Program-made: the position numbers and the translations under genes
The notes under the pieces: generated by a model
Told to the model about the DNA's origin: nothing
The model's input: the letters and a program-made list of their open reading frames with translations, nothing else
Database searches by the model: none
Shown here: positions 14,050 through 21,955 of the stretch, piece after piece
Layout of the letters: each line of letters starts with the position of its first letter
Position numbering within the stretch: the first letter of the stretch is position 1
Origin: JABICX01 sp964528765
GTDB taxonomy: Archaea > Nanobdellota > Nanobdellia > UBA10117 > JABICX01
NCBI GenBank assembly: GCA_964528765.1
Contig: CAZGVA010000008.1
Span: 1 to 28,654, forward strand
Direction: 5' to 3'
Length of the DNA: 28,654 nt

Positions 14050-14858
14050 TTATCCTCCTTTTTAGCTACAGGTTTTTTTTCTTCTTTAACTACCAAATTA
14101 TCTTTATTTTTCGCAGGTGATGTTTTGTTTTCTTTTTCCTTAACTTCTGGTTTTTTTTCTTCTTTATCGGTTGCGATTTTTTCTAATTTAACTGTTTCTG
14201 TTTTTTCTGCTTTAACTTTAGGTTTCTTTTCTTCAACTTTTTCTGCCTTAGTTTCAGCCACTTTCTCTTCTTTCTTATTTTCAGTTAATATTTTTGATTC
14301 TAATTTAGATTGTTTTTTAGTATCTTTATCTGCTTTCTTCTTTTTATCAGCTAATTCTTTTGCTTTTTTACTCATTTTTGCTTTTTTCTTTTCTTCTTCG
14401 TCTTTCTTAGCTTTTCTTTCTTTCTTAGCAATCCGCGCAGTCTTTTTATGAGTTAACTTAGTTTGTAACTCGGCAATTCGCTTATCAATAAATTTAAAAT
14501 TAGTAACGTTAATATTAAGTTTTTTAGCTTCATTTAAAACCAATAATCTTGTCTGTTTGCTAACTTTTCGTAAAATTACAACTTCTCCAGATTTTACATT
14601 TTTTAAATCATTTGGTGATGAAACAAAAACTTGTTTTGAACCATCTTTAGTCAATCCTCTAACAGATTCAGGCATTTTAAATCCAACTGAAACCATGGTA
14701 GGTTTTCCACGTCTACGTAAACGTAATTTAGAATGTACTCCTTTTGGTTTTCTCCAACTTTGAGAAAGCCTCTTATATCGATGAGCTTCTTGTCTCACAA
14801 AAGTACGTTTTTTACTTTTAACGTTCTGCTTATGTTGAAGAGTTTTAAGTTCTACCAT
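14046..14858 (-). CDS. rpl32e: 50S ribosomal protein eL32 with a ~130-residue Lys/Glu-rich extension
   Basis: 270 residues, about twice the usual eL32 length. Residues 1-135 are a normal archaeal eL32 (FVRQEAHRYKRLSQSWRKPKG, KLRLRRRGKPTMVSVGF, SPNDLKNVKSGEVVILRKVS). From about 138 to 270 the sequence is low-complexity, dominated by Lys and Glu with Ala, Val, Asp and Thr and repeated short KKEEKK/VKAEK-like units. It has no hydrophobic core and is probably disordered. The extension is in frame and its end holds the ribosome-binding site for eL19, so it is not an assembly artefact. Confidence 0.95.
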   Translation of the reverse strand: MVELKTLQHKQNVKSKKRTFVRQEAHRYKRLSQSWRKPKGVHSKLRLRRRGKPTMVSVGFKMPESVRGLTKDGSKQVFVSSPNDLKNVKSGEVVILRKVSKQTRLLVLNEAKKLNINVTNFKFIDKRIAELQTKLTHKKTARIAKKERKAKKDEEEKKKAKMSKKAKELADKKKKADKDTKKQSKLESKILTENKKEEKVAETKAEKVEEKKPKVKAEKTETVKLEKIATDKEEKKPEVKEKENKTSPAKNKDNLVVKEEKKPVAKKEDK

Positions 14859-14859
14859 A

Positions 14860-15390
14860 TTAAATTGCCTTACCTGCTTTACTTGTTATAAATATACCGT
14901 CTTGAAAAATTCTACGGTCTTTATTTCTTAGTCTTGTTGATTGTTCAAGTCTTGAAGCTAAAGTTCCTGCAGATTCTTTGTCTGGTGATGAAACAGTTAT
15001 ATCTGCACCATCAATTTTAAATTTAGCACCTTTGACCATTTTAACTCTCTTTGGCTTTTTCTCACCTAAAAAGTTTTGAACTTGAATTTCATTACCTGAT
15101 TGTTTTACAGTCATTGGAAAATGCACTGAACAAACTTTAAGTTTGTAAACAAAGGGTTCATGTACACCTTTAATCATATTATTAATATGTGACTGAAATG
15201 TGCCGAGCATTGCTCTTGATCTAGCTGTTTCAGTAAAACTTGAAATTTCTACAGTATTATCTTTTAATTCAACTTTGACCATACGTGTTGGAAATACTCG
15301 AGTCAATGTAATATCGCCTTTTTTGATATTAATAATATTACCTTCAATAGCGCAAGTTACATCGTCCGGAATTTCTAAGATTTGTTTCAT
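14860..15390 (-). CDS. rpl6: 50S ribosomal protein uL6
   Basis: 176-residue uL6, which lies near the factor-binding site next to the sarcin-ricin loop. Two uL6 repeats are visible: VTCAIEGNIINIKKGDITLTR and the second half with KVCSVHFPMTVKQSGNEIQV. The signature RSTRLRNKDRRIFQDGIF near the C-terminus corresponds to the archaeal uL6 end. The ATG lies at the uS8 stop with a 1-base overlap. Confidence 0.97.
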   Translation of the reverse strand: MKQILEIPDDVTCAIEGNIINIKKGDITLTRVFPTRMVKVELKDNTVEISSFTETARSRAMLGTFQSHINNMIKGVHEPFVYKLKVCSVHFPMTVKQSGNEIQVQNFLGEKKPKRVKMVKGAKFKIDGADITVSSPDKESAGTLASRLEQSTRLRNKDRRIFQDGIFITSKAGKAI

Positions 15391-15782
15391 TAATATATAT
15401 ATGCTAAAAGCACGCCTCCAATTTTTTGCTGTTTTGCATCTAAGTGAGTCATAACACCTTTTGAGGTACTTAATATAATTCTACCAAACTCTTTAGCAGG
15501 AAGATATCTTTTCTCGAATTTCTCTAAATCATCAACCGTTACGGAAAATCGTGGTTTAATAACACCTAATTTATTGATTTGTCTAGCTAATTTAATTAGA
15601 ATAGTACTTCCGCGTAAATCTTTTCTTACTTTAAATTCTGAAATATATTTCTCTTTTTTTAATATTTCAAGAACAGTAACAATCATTTTAGAAGCAGGGC
15701 TAACTAAAACTTCTTGTTTTCCTACATGTTCTGCATTATTTACTGCAGACAAAACTTTTGCTAAATTATCTGTACATACCAT
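15390..15782 (-). CDS. rps8: 30S ribosomal protein uS8
   Basis: 130-residue uS8, a primary 16S rRNA binder of the central domain. The N-terminus VCTDNLAKVLSAVNNAEHVG and the C-terminal motifs YLPAKEFGRIILSTSKGVMTH and GVLLAYIY are complete and of standard archaeal length. It follows uS14 by one base. Confidence 0.97.
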   Translation of the reverse strand: MVCTDNLAKVLSAVNNAEHVGKQEVLVSPASKMIVTVLEILKKEKYISEFKVRKDLRGSTILIKLARQINKLGVIKPRFSVTVDDLEKFEKRYLPAKEFGRIILSTSKGVMTHLDAKQQKIGGVLLAYIY

Positions 15783-15783
15783 T

Positions 15784-16002
15784 TTAACTTAATTTTTTGA
15801 ACCCAATTGCCCGGGCAACCTCCCTAAAGCATCTTCTACATATATTCAATCCATATTTACTAATATGTCCTCTTGTTGTTCCACATATTGTGCAACGAGT
15901 TAAAGCTTGACCAAATTTACGTTTCTTTGGAGAATTATTTCTAAGGAATCGTTTACGTTTGGTTTTACCCACAATAACTTTCTTAATGCCTATTCTCTTC
16001 AT
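15784..16002 (-). CDS. rps14: 30S ribosomal protein uS14, zinc-binding type
   Basis: 72 residues. uS14 is a small 30S head protein. The zinc ligands are C37, C40 (CTICG) and C55, C58 (CRRC), and the final CFREVARAIGFKKLS is characteristic. The archaeal form is usually 50-55 residues; here about 18 extra basic residues precede the core. There is no internal methionine, and the ATG overlaps the uL5 stop (ATGA), so the longer start is accepted. Confidence 0.94.
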   Translation of the reverse strand: MKRIGIKKVIVGKTKRKRFLRNNSPKKRKFGQALTRCTICGTTRGHISKYGLNICRRCFREVARAIGFKKLS

Positions 16003-16511
16003 TTAGCTTCAACTCCAAATTTTTCTTTAGCAAATTTAATTGCATCTTCTTTTGTGATAGTATGATTACGATGAATCTGTTTTCTTAATAATCTTCGCAT
16101 CTTAATTCTATATCCTGCCCTCTTAAGTGTAACGTTTGCTTCTAATCCAATGATACCTATTTTTGGATCATATTTTACACCTTCAATATCAATATACTCA
16201 GGTATCCCGAAAGAAAATCCATTTTCAGTAAAACTTTTTAATTTAAGTTTATTATCTCGTGCAGCAAGTAAACGCGTTAATAACTCTTGTGCAAATTTAC
16301 CACGTAAAGTAACTTTTGAGCCAATAGGTAAGCCAGGTCTCAACTTCCAAGCAGCAAGACGTTTTTTAGCGGTAGTCTCTACTACCTTTCTTCCAGAAAT
16401 TGCAGTTAAAAGAGATACTGCTTTTTTTACTCTTTCTGTCTCTCCCTTTGTACCAATATTAAGTACAATTTTATCTACTTTAATTTCTCTCATTTGATTT
16501 TCTGATTTCAT
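15999..16511 (-). CDS. rpl5: 50S ribosomal protein uL5
   Basis: 170-residue uL5, a 5S rRNA binder that contacts P-site tRNA and bridges to uS13. MREIKVDKIVLNIG at the start, RKVVETTAKKRLAAWKLRPG, GKFAQELLTRLLAARDN and GFSFGIPEYIDIEGVKYDP are archaeal signatures. The first ATG overlaps the eS4 stop by four bases; a second in-frame Met at residue 7 is also possible. Confidence 0.96.
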   Translation of the reverse strand: MKSENQMREIKVDKIVLNIGTKGETERVKKAVSLLTAISGRKVVETTAKKRLAAWKLRPGLPIGSKVTLRGKFAQELLTRLLAARDNKLKLKSFTENGFSFGIPEYIDIEGVKYDPKIGIIGLEANVTLKRAGYRIKMRRLLRKQIHRNHTITKEDAIKFAKEKFGVEAK

Positions 16512-17221
16512 TCTAATTTAATTGCAGGCTTAGCCTCTCCAATAACCATAATATTTTCAACTGAACTTTCTAATTCAGTTTTTCCATCAATAACTTGAAC
16601 AATTTTGTGTTTTTTAAGCGTTCCATATTCTCGAACACTCTTATATTTAGCTAAAATTCCACGATGTTTTCCACCAACTAAATAAACACTGGCACCTGAT
16701 TTCAAAACAAGTTTGCTTTTAATTGTATTTGTTTTTGTATCAAAAATAATAACTTCATTTGTTTTGTAATCGTCTTTCTTAACAATAATATTCCAACCAT
16801 TATTAAAATTCAATTGAACTTTGCCTTTTGAAATAACTTTCTTGTTTTTGATTCGAAGTAACATAATATTTGATTCAGATTCAGGTATTTTAATAAATGC
16901 AAAAGTTCCTTGCTTTTTCAGTATAACTCTATAATATGTTTTAATTTTTGGTAAAGACACCACATCTAAAAGACCTACAGCAAATTTAATATCTTTTACT
17001 TTTCGGTTATTTACTAAAACTTGATCTGTAGATAATAAATATTTAACATTTTTAGAATTTGAGGCTAATTTTAATATATCTCTCAAAATAACAACCAATG
17101 GTATTGAATTTTTAAGACTATGCGATCCAGGTGAGGTTTTAGCAATCCATTTACTAGCTTTTCTACTAATTGGCCACTTTCTTGGCGCGGCTAATCTTGA
17201 AAGATGTTGTTTTTTACTCAT
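16508..17221 (-). CDS. rps4e: 30S ribosomal protein eS4
   Basis: 237-residue eS4, an archaeal/eukaryotic small-subunit protein with an S4 domain, a central beta domain and a KOW segment. HLSRLAAPRKWPISRKASKW opens the protein, the S4-like part includes LLSTDQVLVNNRKVKDIKF, and KHRGILAKYKSVREYGTLKKH is the KOW region. Genes overlap by four bases on both sides. Position between uL24 and uL5 is standard for archaea. Confidence 0.97.
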   Translation of the reverse strand: MSKKQHLSRLAAPRKWPISRKASKWIAKTSPGSHSLKNSIPLVVILRDILKLASNSKNVKYLLSTDQVLVNNRKVKDIKFAVGLLDVVSLPKIKTYYRVILKKQGTFAFIKIPESESNIMLLRIKNKKVISKGKVQLNFNNGWNIIVKKDDYKTNEVIIFDTKTNTIKSKLVLKSGASVYLVGGKHRGILAKYKSVREYGTLKKHKIVQVIDGKTELESSVENIMVIGEAKPAIKLE

Positions 17222-17622
17222 TTTTTATTTACCTTCTTTTTTATTGTTCTCTCTAAAGCTTGTTTTCTAAGCTTATCATCTAATTTTAATGTTAAAATAA
17301 TAACATTAGATGCATTAATTGGATAGTATGATGTTCGACCTTCACTCTTTTTATGCTCTGCGCCTTTAATATTAACAATTAATTTTTTCAAATTAACTTT
17401 TTCAATTTCACCGATTGTACCTTTATACTGACCTCGAAGAATTTTTACTCGGTCTCCTTTTCTTAATGGATAACTTCTTCGATTATACTTACTTCTTAAT
17501 TCTGCACTAAGATGTGCTGAAACCAGTTTTCTTCGGATGTGCAATGGTGCATTATATTTAAATTTTCTTTGCTTTCTAGGTTGCTTACTTCTTAACCATG
17601 ATAAACTAAATTTTGATTTCAT
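17218..17622 (-). CDS. rpl24: 50S ribosomal protein uL24
   Basis: 134-residue uL24, an assembly initiator near the peptide exit tunnel. The KOW motif is RKGDRVKILRGQYKGTIGEI (about 53-72). The archaeal N-terminal extension RKQRKFKYNAPLHIRRKLVS precedes it. The C-terminus is Lys-rich. It overlaps uL14 by one base and eS4 by four. Confidence 0.97.
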   Translation of the reverse strand: MKSKFSLSWLRSKQPRKQRKFKYNAPLHIRRKLVSAHLSAELRSKYNRRSYPLRKGDRVKILRGQYKGTIGEIEKVNLKKLIVNIKGAEHKKSEGRTSYYPINASNVIILTLKLDDKLRKQALERTIKKKVNKK

Positions 17623-18026
17623 TATAATACAATACTCGCGATTTTAGCTAACTGTGACCAGCGAATAGCAACCTCCTTAGCAATTGGTCCTTTAATAACT
17701 GTTCCTTTTGGCATTCCTAATTTAACATCTCTTAATACAACACCTGCGTTATCTTCGAACTTGACGGTTGTTCCGTCCACTCTCTTATAACCTTGTTTTT
17801 GACGAACAATAACTACGGGCACAACTTTATGTCGCATATCGGGTTTTCCTGCGATTACATTACATGTACATAAGTCGGCAATTGCTGCAGTTTGCTTTTT
17901 TCGAGTTCTAGTTTTATAAGATTTGACTGTAATGATTTTAGCAATTCTTGCTCCAGAATTATCAACTATATTGATTCTTGCTCCTTGTGGTAAACCTCTA
18001 CTTACTCTTGCTTTAATTGCTTTCAT
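17622..18026 (-). CDS. rpl14: 50S ribosomal protein uL14
   Basis: 134-residue uL14 at the subunit interface, also the anti-association factor contact site. ARINIVDNSGARIAKIITV (about 16-34), MRHKVVPVVIVRQKQGYKR, FEDNAGVVLRD and GTVIKGPIAKEVAIRW are the family signatures. The start overlaps uS17 by 14 bases. Confidence 0.97.
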   Translation of the reverse strand: MKAIKARVSRGLPQGARINIVDNSGARIAKIITVKSYKTRTRKKQTAAIADLCTCNVIAGKPDMRHKVVPVVIVRQKQGYKRVDGTTVKFEDNAGVVLRDVKLGMPKGTVIKGPIAKEVAIRWSQLAKIASIVL

Positions 18027-18417
18027 TTAATAATACCTCTATAACAACAAAGTTCTTTGTTTTTGAAATTGGGCGACATTCGGCAATTCTTACTGTATCA
18101 CCAACTTTTGCTTTAATACATTGTGGATTATGTGCTTTTACGCGTGATCTTCTTTTTTCAAATCGCTCGTATTTGGATAAATAATATCTTCTTGGCCATT
18201 CAACAGTAATTGTACTTGACATTTTTGCGCGAATTACTTTACCTTCAAAAATACGTCCACGAGTTTTATTATTACTATGAATATGACAATTTTTATCAGT
18301 ACAAATAACTGTTGAGTTCTTAGCTTGAGCAGTAATTTTTTTCGCAGGTGCAGCTTTCGCTGATTTGACTGTTTTCTTTACCTCTACTTTTCTTGTTGGT
18401 TTTTTAGTTGTTACCAT
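18013..18417 (-). CDS. rps17: 30S ribosomal protein uS17 with N-terminal Lys/Ala extension
   Basis: 134 residues. uS17 is a primary 16S rRNA binder with an OB fold. The archaeal metal-type motif C39-x4-C44-x2-H47 precedes RGRIFEGKVI, and the signature KYERFEKRRSRVKAHNP lies near residue 82. Residues 1-34 are a Lys/Ala/Thr-rich extension. The start overlaps the end of P29 by 14 bases, and a shorter product starting inside is not available without losing the cysteine motif. Confidence 0.95.
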   Translation of the reverse strand: MVTTKKPTRKVEVKKTVKSAKAAPAKKITAQAKNSTVICTDKNCHIHSNNKTRGRIFEGKVIRAKMSSTITVEWPRRYYLSKYERFEKRRSRVKAHNPQCIKAKVGDTVRIAECRPISKTKNFVVIEVLLNESN

Positions 18418-18679
18418 TTTTGTTTTTTATTCTATCCCATGGACGGCCGACTAAATCGGCGCCATTGATGAGTATATTTTCGTTATCCAAAACAACTTCG
18501 ATTCCCACGCATTTTTTGAATACGCGTTTATCTTTTTTGTTTTGCTCAATAACGAGGGTGTGTGTGGTTTCGTCAACGATTTTTCCCTCAATGTGCAAAT
18601 TTGCAGGGTTTCGTGATTGGACAACACGTGCACGCAAACCAATTACTTCGTGCCTCGTTATATTCGTTTTGTTTCGCAT
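18404..18679 (-). CDS. rnp1: RNase P protein component 1 (P29/Rpp29)
   Basis: 91 residues from ATG at 18679. P29 is an Sm-like beta-barrel subunit of archaeal RNase P, which trims the 5' ends of pre-tRNAs such as the tRNA-Ser here. ITRHEVIGLRARVVQSRNPA, GKIVDETTHTLVIE and VLINGADL-like ILINGADLVGRPWDRI are typical. A TTG start at 18712 would add 11 residues inside the aIF1 gene; the ATG four bases after the aIF1 stop is simpler. Arg and Ile codons differ from the neighbouring genes (see findings). Confidence 0.92.
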   Translation of the reverse strand: MRNKTNITRHEVIGLRARVVQSRNPANLHIEGKIVDETTHTLVIEQNKKDKRVFKKCVGIEVVLDNENILINGADLVGRPWDRIKNKNGNN

Positions 18680-18683
18680 GAGT

Positions 18684-18995
18684 TTAATGGACTTCAATAC
18701 TTTCTTCAGCAAATCCGGCTTTTATTAGCACGTTTTTTGCTGCAACCTTTTGGTTTCCTTGAAGTTCAATCGTATTTCCTTTAATTGTACCGCCGCAAGC
18801 CAATCGTGATTTAAGTTGTTTGGCTAACGTTTTAAGGTCAACTGCTTTTTTATCAATACCTTCAACGATGGTCATGATTTTACCATACCGCCGTTTGATG
18901 GTTGATATTTTAACGATTTGATTCTCGCGTGCAAGTGTTGAACACATGCAAAGGTCTGAATGCAGTCCGCAAACTGAGCAAATATCTCCACTCAT
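18684..18995 (-). CDS. Translation initiation factor aIF1 (SUI1 family)
   Basis: 103-residue aIF1, which monitors start-codon selection on the 30S subunit. The N-terminal CSVCGLHSDLCMC (C6, C9, C16, C18) is the archaeal zinc-type leader. The SUI1 core includes YGKIMTIVEGIDKKAVDLK, LKSRLACGGTIKG and the C-terminal GNQKVAAKNVLIKAGF. It overlaps the uL29 stop by four bases (ATGA), and AGGAGG lies about 15 bases upstream. The pairing uL29-aIF1-P29-uS17 is common in archaea. Confidence 0.95.
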   Translation of the reverse strand: MSGDICSVCGLHSDLCMCSTLARENQIVKISTIKRRYGKIMTIVEGIDKKAVDLKTLAKQLKSRLACGGTIKGNTIELQGNQKVAAKNVLIKAGFAEESIEVH

Positions 18996-19204
18996 TGTTT
19001 TTCGGAATTTCCTCCTATTTTTTTGACTGTAATCATTCGAGCAATTGATCTTCTGTATGCCCGTATACGCCCAGGGTTTTCTGGTGTTGACCCGGAACTT
19101 TTTTGTGCTCTAAGTTTCATTAGTTCTTTTTTAAGTTCTAACAGTTTTCCATTGAAATCTTTATCACTTAGTTTTTGAATATCTTTAGTACGTATTATTG
19201 CCAT
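18992..19204 (-). CDS. rpl29: 50S ribosomal protein uL29
   Basis: 70-residue two-helix uL29 at the tunnel exit, the docking site for SRP and chaperones. LSDKDFNGKLLELKKELMKLR and the C-terminal NPGRIRAYRRSIARMITV are diagnostic. Its ATG overlaps the true uS3 stop (TAATG), with GGAGAT about ten bases upstream. Confidence 0.97.
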   Translation of the reverse strand: MAIIRTKDIQKLSDKDFNGKLLELKKELMKLRAQKSSGSTPENPGRIRAYRRSIARMITVKKIGGNSEKQ

Positions 19205-20114
19205 TATTTTTTATCTCCTTCTTTTTTGACAGGTTCTGTTTTAGTTGCTGGCTCTTTGGTTGGTTCTTCTTTTTTGACNNNNNNNNNNNNNNNNNNNNNN
19301 NNNNNNNNNNNNNNNNNNNNNNNNNNNNNNNNNNNNNNNNNNNNNNNNNNNNNNNNNNNNNNNNNNNNNNNNNNNNNNTTTTGACAGGTTCTGTTTTAGT
19401 TGCTGGCTCTTTGGTTGGTTCTTCTTTTTTGACCGGTTCTTTTTTAGTTGATTCTTCAGTTTTAGTTTCAGTTTTTTCTTCGCTTTCTTTAACTTCCGCT
19501 ACCTTAACTACTGGATCAACAATTTTTATGTGATCTGGAATAAGCGTACCTGGCAACATTATTTGAACAATAATACCGACTGCTCCGCTTCGTAAATTTG
19601 CTCGTTCAATTGCTTTATCAATTTTACTAACGGCAATATCTCCGCATTTCTTTAAATATCCTGCATAAAATCTCCAAGTTTTTGAACGTTGACTAGGTAT
19701 TCCTCTGCCCGATATAACTATTTCTGCACCCATAGCACCATCTTTCATAATATTACTTAATGAACGATATCCCATTGATTTAAATCGCTGTGGTCCAAAT
19801 CGTTCCATTTCATCAGCAATTCGTCTTGCTACAACAGCTGCAACAAGATTTGGTTTTAATATTTCTCTAACTTCAATTTGTGGATTTTCAAGAGCATATT
19901 TTGATTTTAATTCGGTAGTTAATTTTTTGATTGTAGTTCCACCTCGACCAATAACAAGACCTGGTCGCATAGTATCAACAATTATTTTCTCACCAAGAGG
20001 AGTTTTTTCTACAGTAATTTTTCCGCAAGCAGCACCTTTACCAACAACCTTTGAAATTTGATTACTTATATTCAAATTCTTAAGTTTATTTTTGATAAAT
20101 TCTCGCTCAATCAT
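19204..20114 (-). CDS. rps3: 30S ribosomal protein uS3, C-terminal repeat tail interrupted by an assembly gap
   Basis: uS3 lines the mRNA entry site. The start at 20114 (MIEREFIKNKL) has GGAGA nine bases upstream; a TTG start 39 bases earlier is unlikely. The KH domain has VIGRGGTTIKKL (54-65), followed by RFKSMGYRSLSNIMKDGAMGAEI and SQRSKTWRFYAGYLKKCG. The tail is a 16-residue repeat (KKEEPTKEPATKTEPV). The 100-N block lies inside it and shifts the reading frame. Read from the left flank, the tail ends KKEGDKK with TAA at 19206-19204, touching uL29. With an unknown number of repeats the real protein is about 283 residues or that plus multiples of 16. Confidence 0.93.
19222..19433. repeat. 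48-bp tandem repeat in the uS3 tail
   Basis: The 55 bases at 19224-19278 are identical to 19379-19433, and both contain the next copy of the unit start at a spacing of exactly 48 bases. 48 is 16 codons, so the array encodes tandem KKEEPTKEPATKTEPV units. Repeat-caused mis-assembly explains the N block between them. Confidence 0.85.
19279..19378. other. Assembly gap (100 N)
   Basis: Exactly 100 N, a conventional placeholder for unknown length. Periodicity of the flanking repeat requires the real length to be 41 plus a multiple of 48 bases. That is also the length class (2 modulo 3) needed to join the two uS3 reading frames. Confidence 0.9.
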
Positions 20115-20577
20115 TTTTAATCTTCTCCTTACTAGGTTTACTTTCTTGCGCAACTAATTCAAAGTGACTTACTTTTCGGCGTCTTCTTCTGAGTCTACCA
20201 TAATGCCACATCTTTGGTCCAGATTGTGTTGCTGCATGAATGATTATTAATTTTTCTGCATCTAATCCCTTATCTTTCGCATTTGCTTTTAATAATTCTA
20301 ATAATTTAATTAGTTCTTCACTAACTTTTTTAGGGAAACGACCTACAGACATACCTTGACCTTTTCTATGCGGAACATCTTTTTTGTATTTTAGGAAAGG
20401 TATTGGCCTTTTAGCAGCTGCAACTTCTTTTAGTAAAGTAATTGCTTTATTAACATTATATCCTTTTATGAATCGAGCTACTTCTGTTGTGGTTTTTAAT
20501 GAAATTGGTAAAAATTTACCAAGGATTCTAACCATGGTTTTACTATCATATGTTGTAAAGCTATATTTATTAACCAT
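20107..20577 (-). CDS. rpl22: 50S ribosomal protein uL22
   Basis: 156-residue uL22 with a beta-hairpin that lines the nascent-peptide tunnel. GKFLPISLKTTTEVARFIKG, KAITLLKEVAAAKRPIPFLK, VPHRKGQGMSVGRFPKKVSE and the hairpin signature HAATQSGPKMWHYGRLRRRR are archaeal. It overlaps the uS3 start by eight bases. Confidence 0.97.
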   Translation of the reverse strand: MVNKYSFTTYDSKTMVRILGKFLPISLKTTTEVARFIKGYNVNKAITLLKEVAAAKRPIPFLKYKKDVPHRKGQGMSVGRFPKKVSEELIKLLELLKANAKDKGLDAEKLIIIHAATQSGPKMWHYGRLRRRRRKVSHFELVAQESKPSKEKIKND

Positions 20578-20578
20578 T

Positions 20579-20965
20579 TTATTTTACACTTGCGTGTTTT
20601 GTACCTCGTGTTGCACCTACACCTGGTGCTTTATGTGTAACTTCTTTACGAGTTTTTATGAACTCACCTAAGTATCTTCCCAACATTTCAACAGTTACAG
20701 TAACTGGCTCAAATTTTTGACCAGAATAAACTTGGAACATGTGCCCAACCATTTCAGGTAATATGACCATGTCTCTGCAATGTGTTTTTATTGGTTTATC
20801 GCCTTTGGCAGATTTAGCTTTAGCAAGTAATTTCTTTTGGGGTTCACTTAAACCTCTTTTCAAGCTTCTTCTTGCGCGAGTACCAAAATATTCTGCTAAC
20901 TCCGTATATCCTTTTTCCTGAAGTTCTTCTAAATTTTTTCCTCGATATAATAGTTCTTTTGCCAT
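20579..20965 (-). CDS. rps19: 30S ribosomal protein uS19
   Basis: 128-residue uS19 of the 30S head, close to the A-site finger and uS13. IKTHCRDMVILPEMVGHMFQ, VYSGQKFEPVTVTVEMLGRY and LGEFIKTRKEVTHKAPGVG are the family signatures, and the N-terminal YRGKNLEELQEKGYTELAEY is the archaeal form. It lies between uL2 and uL22. Confidence 0.97.
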   Translation of the reverse strand: MAKELLYRGKNLEELQEKGYTELAEYFGTRARRSLKRGLSEPQKKLLAKAKSAKGDKPIKTHCRDMVILPEMVGHMFQVYSGQKFEPVTVTVEMLGRYLGEFIKTRKEVTHKAPGVGATRGTKHASVK

Positions 20966-20972
20966 GTTACTT

Positions 20973-21683
20973 TTATCTCTTAGTACGTCCCATTCTTCTA
21001 GGACTTAATGATCCAGATTTTCGACCTGCTGGAGCACCTCGCTTAATAGCAGTAGGTCTTCCAAGATTTCTTCTGTGAGTTCCACCATGTGGGTGGTTGC
21101 ATACATTCATAGCAACTCCCTTTACAATTGGGAATAATCTATTTTGAGCTTTACGTTTATGATGTGCATTTCCTGCTTTCAATAAAGGTTTGGCTTTTCT
21201 TCCAGAGCCTGCGATTTTACCAATAGTTACTAAACAATTTGGATTAAATTGCTTTTTTGTTTTTGATGGCATTTTAACAACCACTGTATTACTTTCTGTA
21301 CCAACAACTTGCGCCGAAGCACCAGCTGCTCGCAAAAATTTACCTCTATCGCCTGGATTTGCTTCAATATTACATACATCCGTTCCCGGAGGAACATCTT
21401 TTAATCGCATAACATTTCCAATTTCTGCTTGCGTGGAACCAAAATTAATTTGCTGACCAACTCTAACGCCTAAAGGTGCTGGCATCAAATGCATTGAGGT
21501 ATCCTCTAATTCAACAACCATTAAAGGTGCTGAATGACCAATTGAATTAACAATATCAATAATTTCACCATATGTTGGCTCTTTTATACCTGGGTAAGCT
21601 AATTTGCCAAAAAATCGATGGCTTGGGGATGTATAACTAGGACCGCCTTTTCCTCTTTTCTGAATTATTGTTCTTTTTGCCAT
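20973..21683 (-). CDS. rpl2: 50S ribosomal protein uL2
   Basis: 236-residue uL2, essential for subunit association and close to the peptidyl transferase centre. The conserved loop HPHGGTHRRN (197-206) includes the histidine cluster reported as functionally important in the bacterial protein. GDRGKFLRAAGASAQVVG (111-128) and the C-terminal GRKSGSLSPRRMGRTKR are archaeal. It overlaps the uL23 stop by one base. Confidence 0.97.
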   Translation of the reverse strand: MAKRTIIQKRGKGGPSYTSPSHRFFGKLAYPGIKEPTYGEIIDIVNSIGHSAPLMVVELEDTSMHLMPAPLGVRVGQQINFGSTQAEIGNVMRLKDVPPGTDVCNIEANPGDRGKFLRAAGASAQVVGTESNTVVVKMPSKTKKQFNPNCLVTIGKIAGSGRKAKPLLKAGNAHHKRKAQNRLFPIVKGVAMNVCNHPHGGTHRRNLGRPTAIKRGAPAGRKSGSLSPRRMGRTKR

Positions 21684-21955
21684 TATACTAATCCTAATTT
21701 ACTCGTCACATCTGTTGCGTTTGTATCTGGTGAGAGCTTAATAAATGCTTTCTTTGTTCCGTGCATTGTAATTGAAGTTCTTACTTCCAACACTTTAATA
21801 TCAAATTCTTTTTCAGCAGCCCATTTAATTTGCTTTTTTGTTGCTTTTTTAGCAACTTTAAAAATCAAAGTATTATTTGATTCCATTTCTCTAACTGCTC
21901 GTTCAGTTGAAATTGGACCTTCTAAAATTTTACTTGGATCATTACCAAATGCCAT
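21683..21955 (-). CDS. rpl23: 50S ribosomal protein uL23
   Basis: 90-residue uL23 at the tunnel exit, partner of uL29 for SRP and nascent-chain factors. ISTERAVREMESNNTLIFKV, ATKKQIKWAAEKEFDIKVLE and TKKAFIKLSPDTNATDV are archaeal signatures. The ATG overlaps uL4 by one base. Confidence 0.97.
   Translation of the reverse strand: MAFGNDPSKILEGPISTERAVREMESNNTLIFKVAKKATKKQIKWAAEKEFDIKVLEVRTSITMHGTKKAFIKLSPDTNATDVTSKLGLV

Noticed and set aside
14125..14451. Plus-strand Ser/Phe-rich frame opposite the eL32 tail, and similar frames opposite other ribosomal genes (for example 858-1133, 15200-15454, 21190-21456)
   Set aside because: They are antisense shadows of well-identified ribosomal protein genes; their composition simply mirrors Lys/Glu codons.
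19185..19278. uS3 ending in a different C-terminus, read straight through the N block
   Set aside because: The 100-N placeholder puts the left flank out of frame. The repeat-consistent frame ends at TAA 19204 and overlaps the uL29 ATG, which is the normal arrangement here.
19222..19433. CRISPR-like array suggested by repeats near a gap
   Set aside because: The 48-bp units are contiguous, coding, and without spacers.
20115..20153. TTG start for uS3 at 20153
   Set aside because: It lies deep inside uL22, whereas the ATG at 20114 has a good GGAGA site and the usual archaeal N-terminus.
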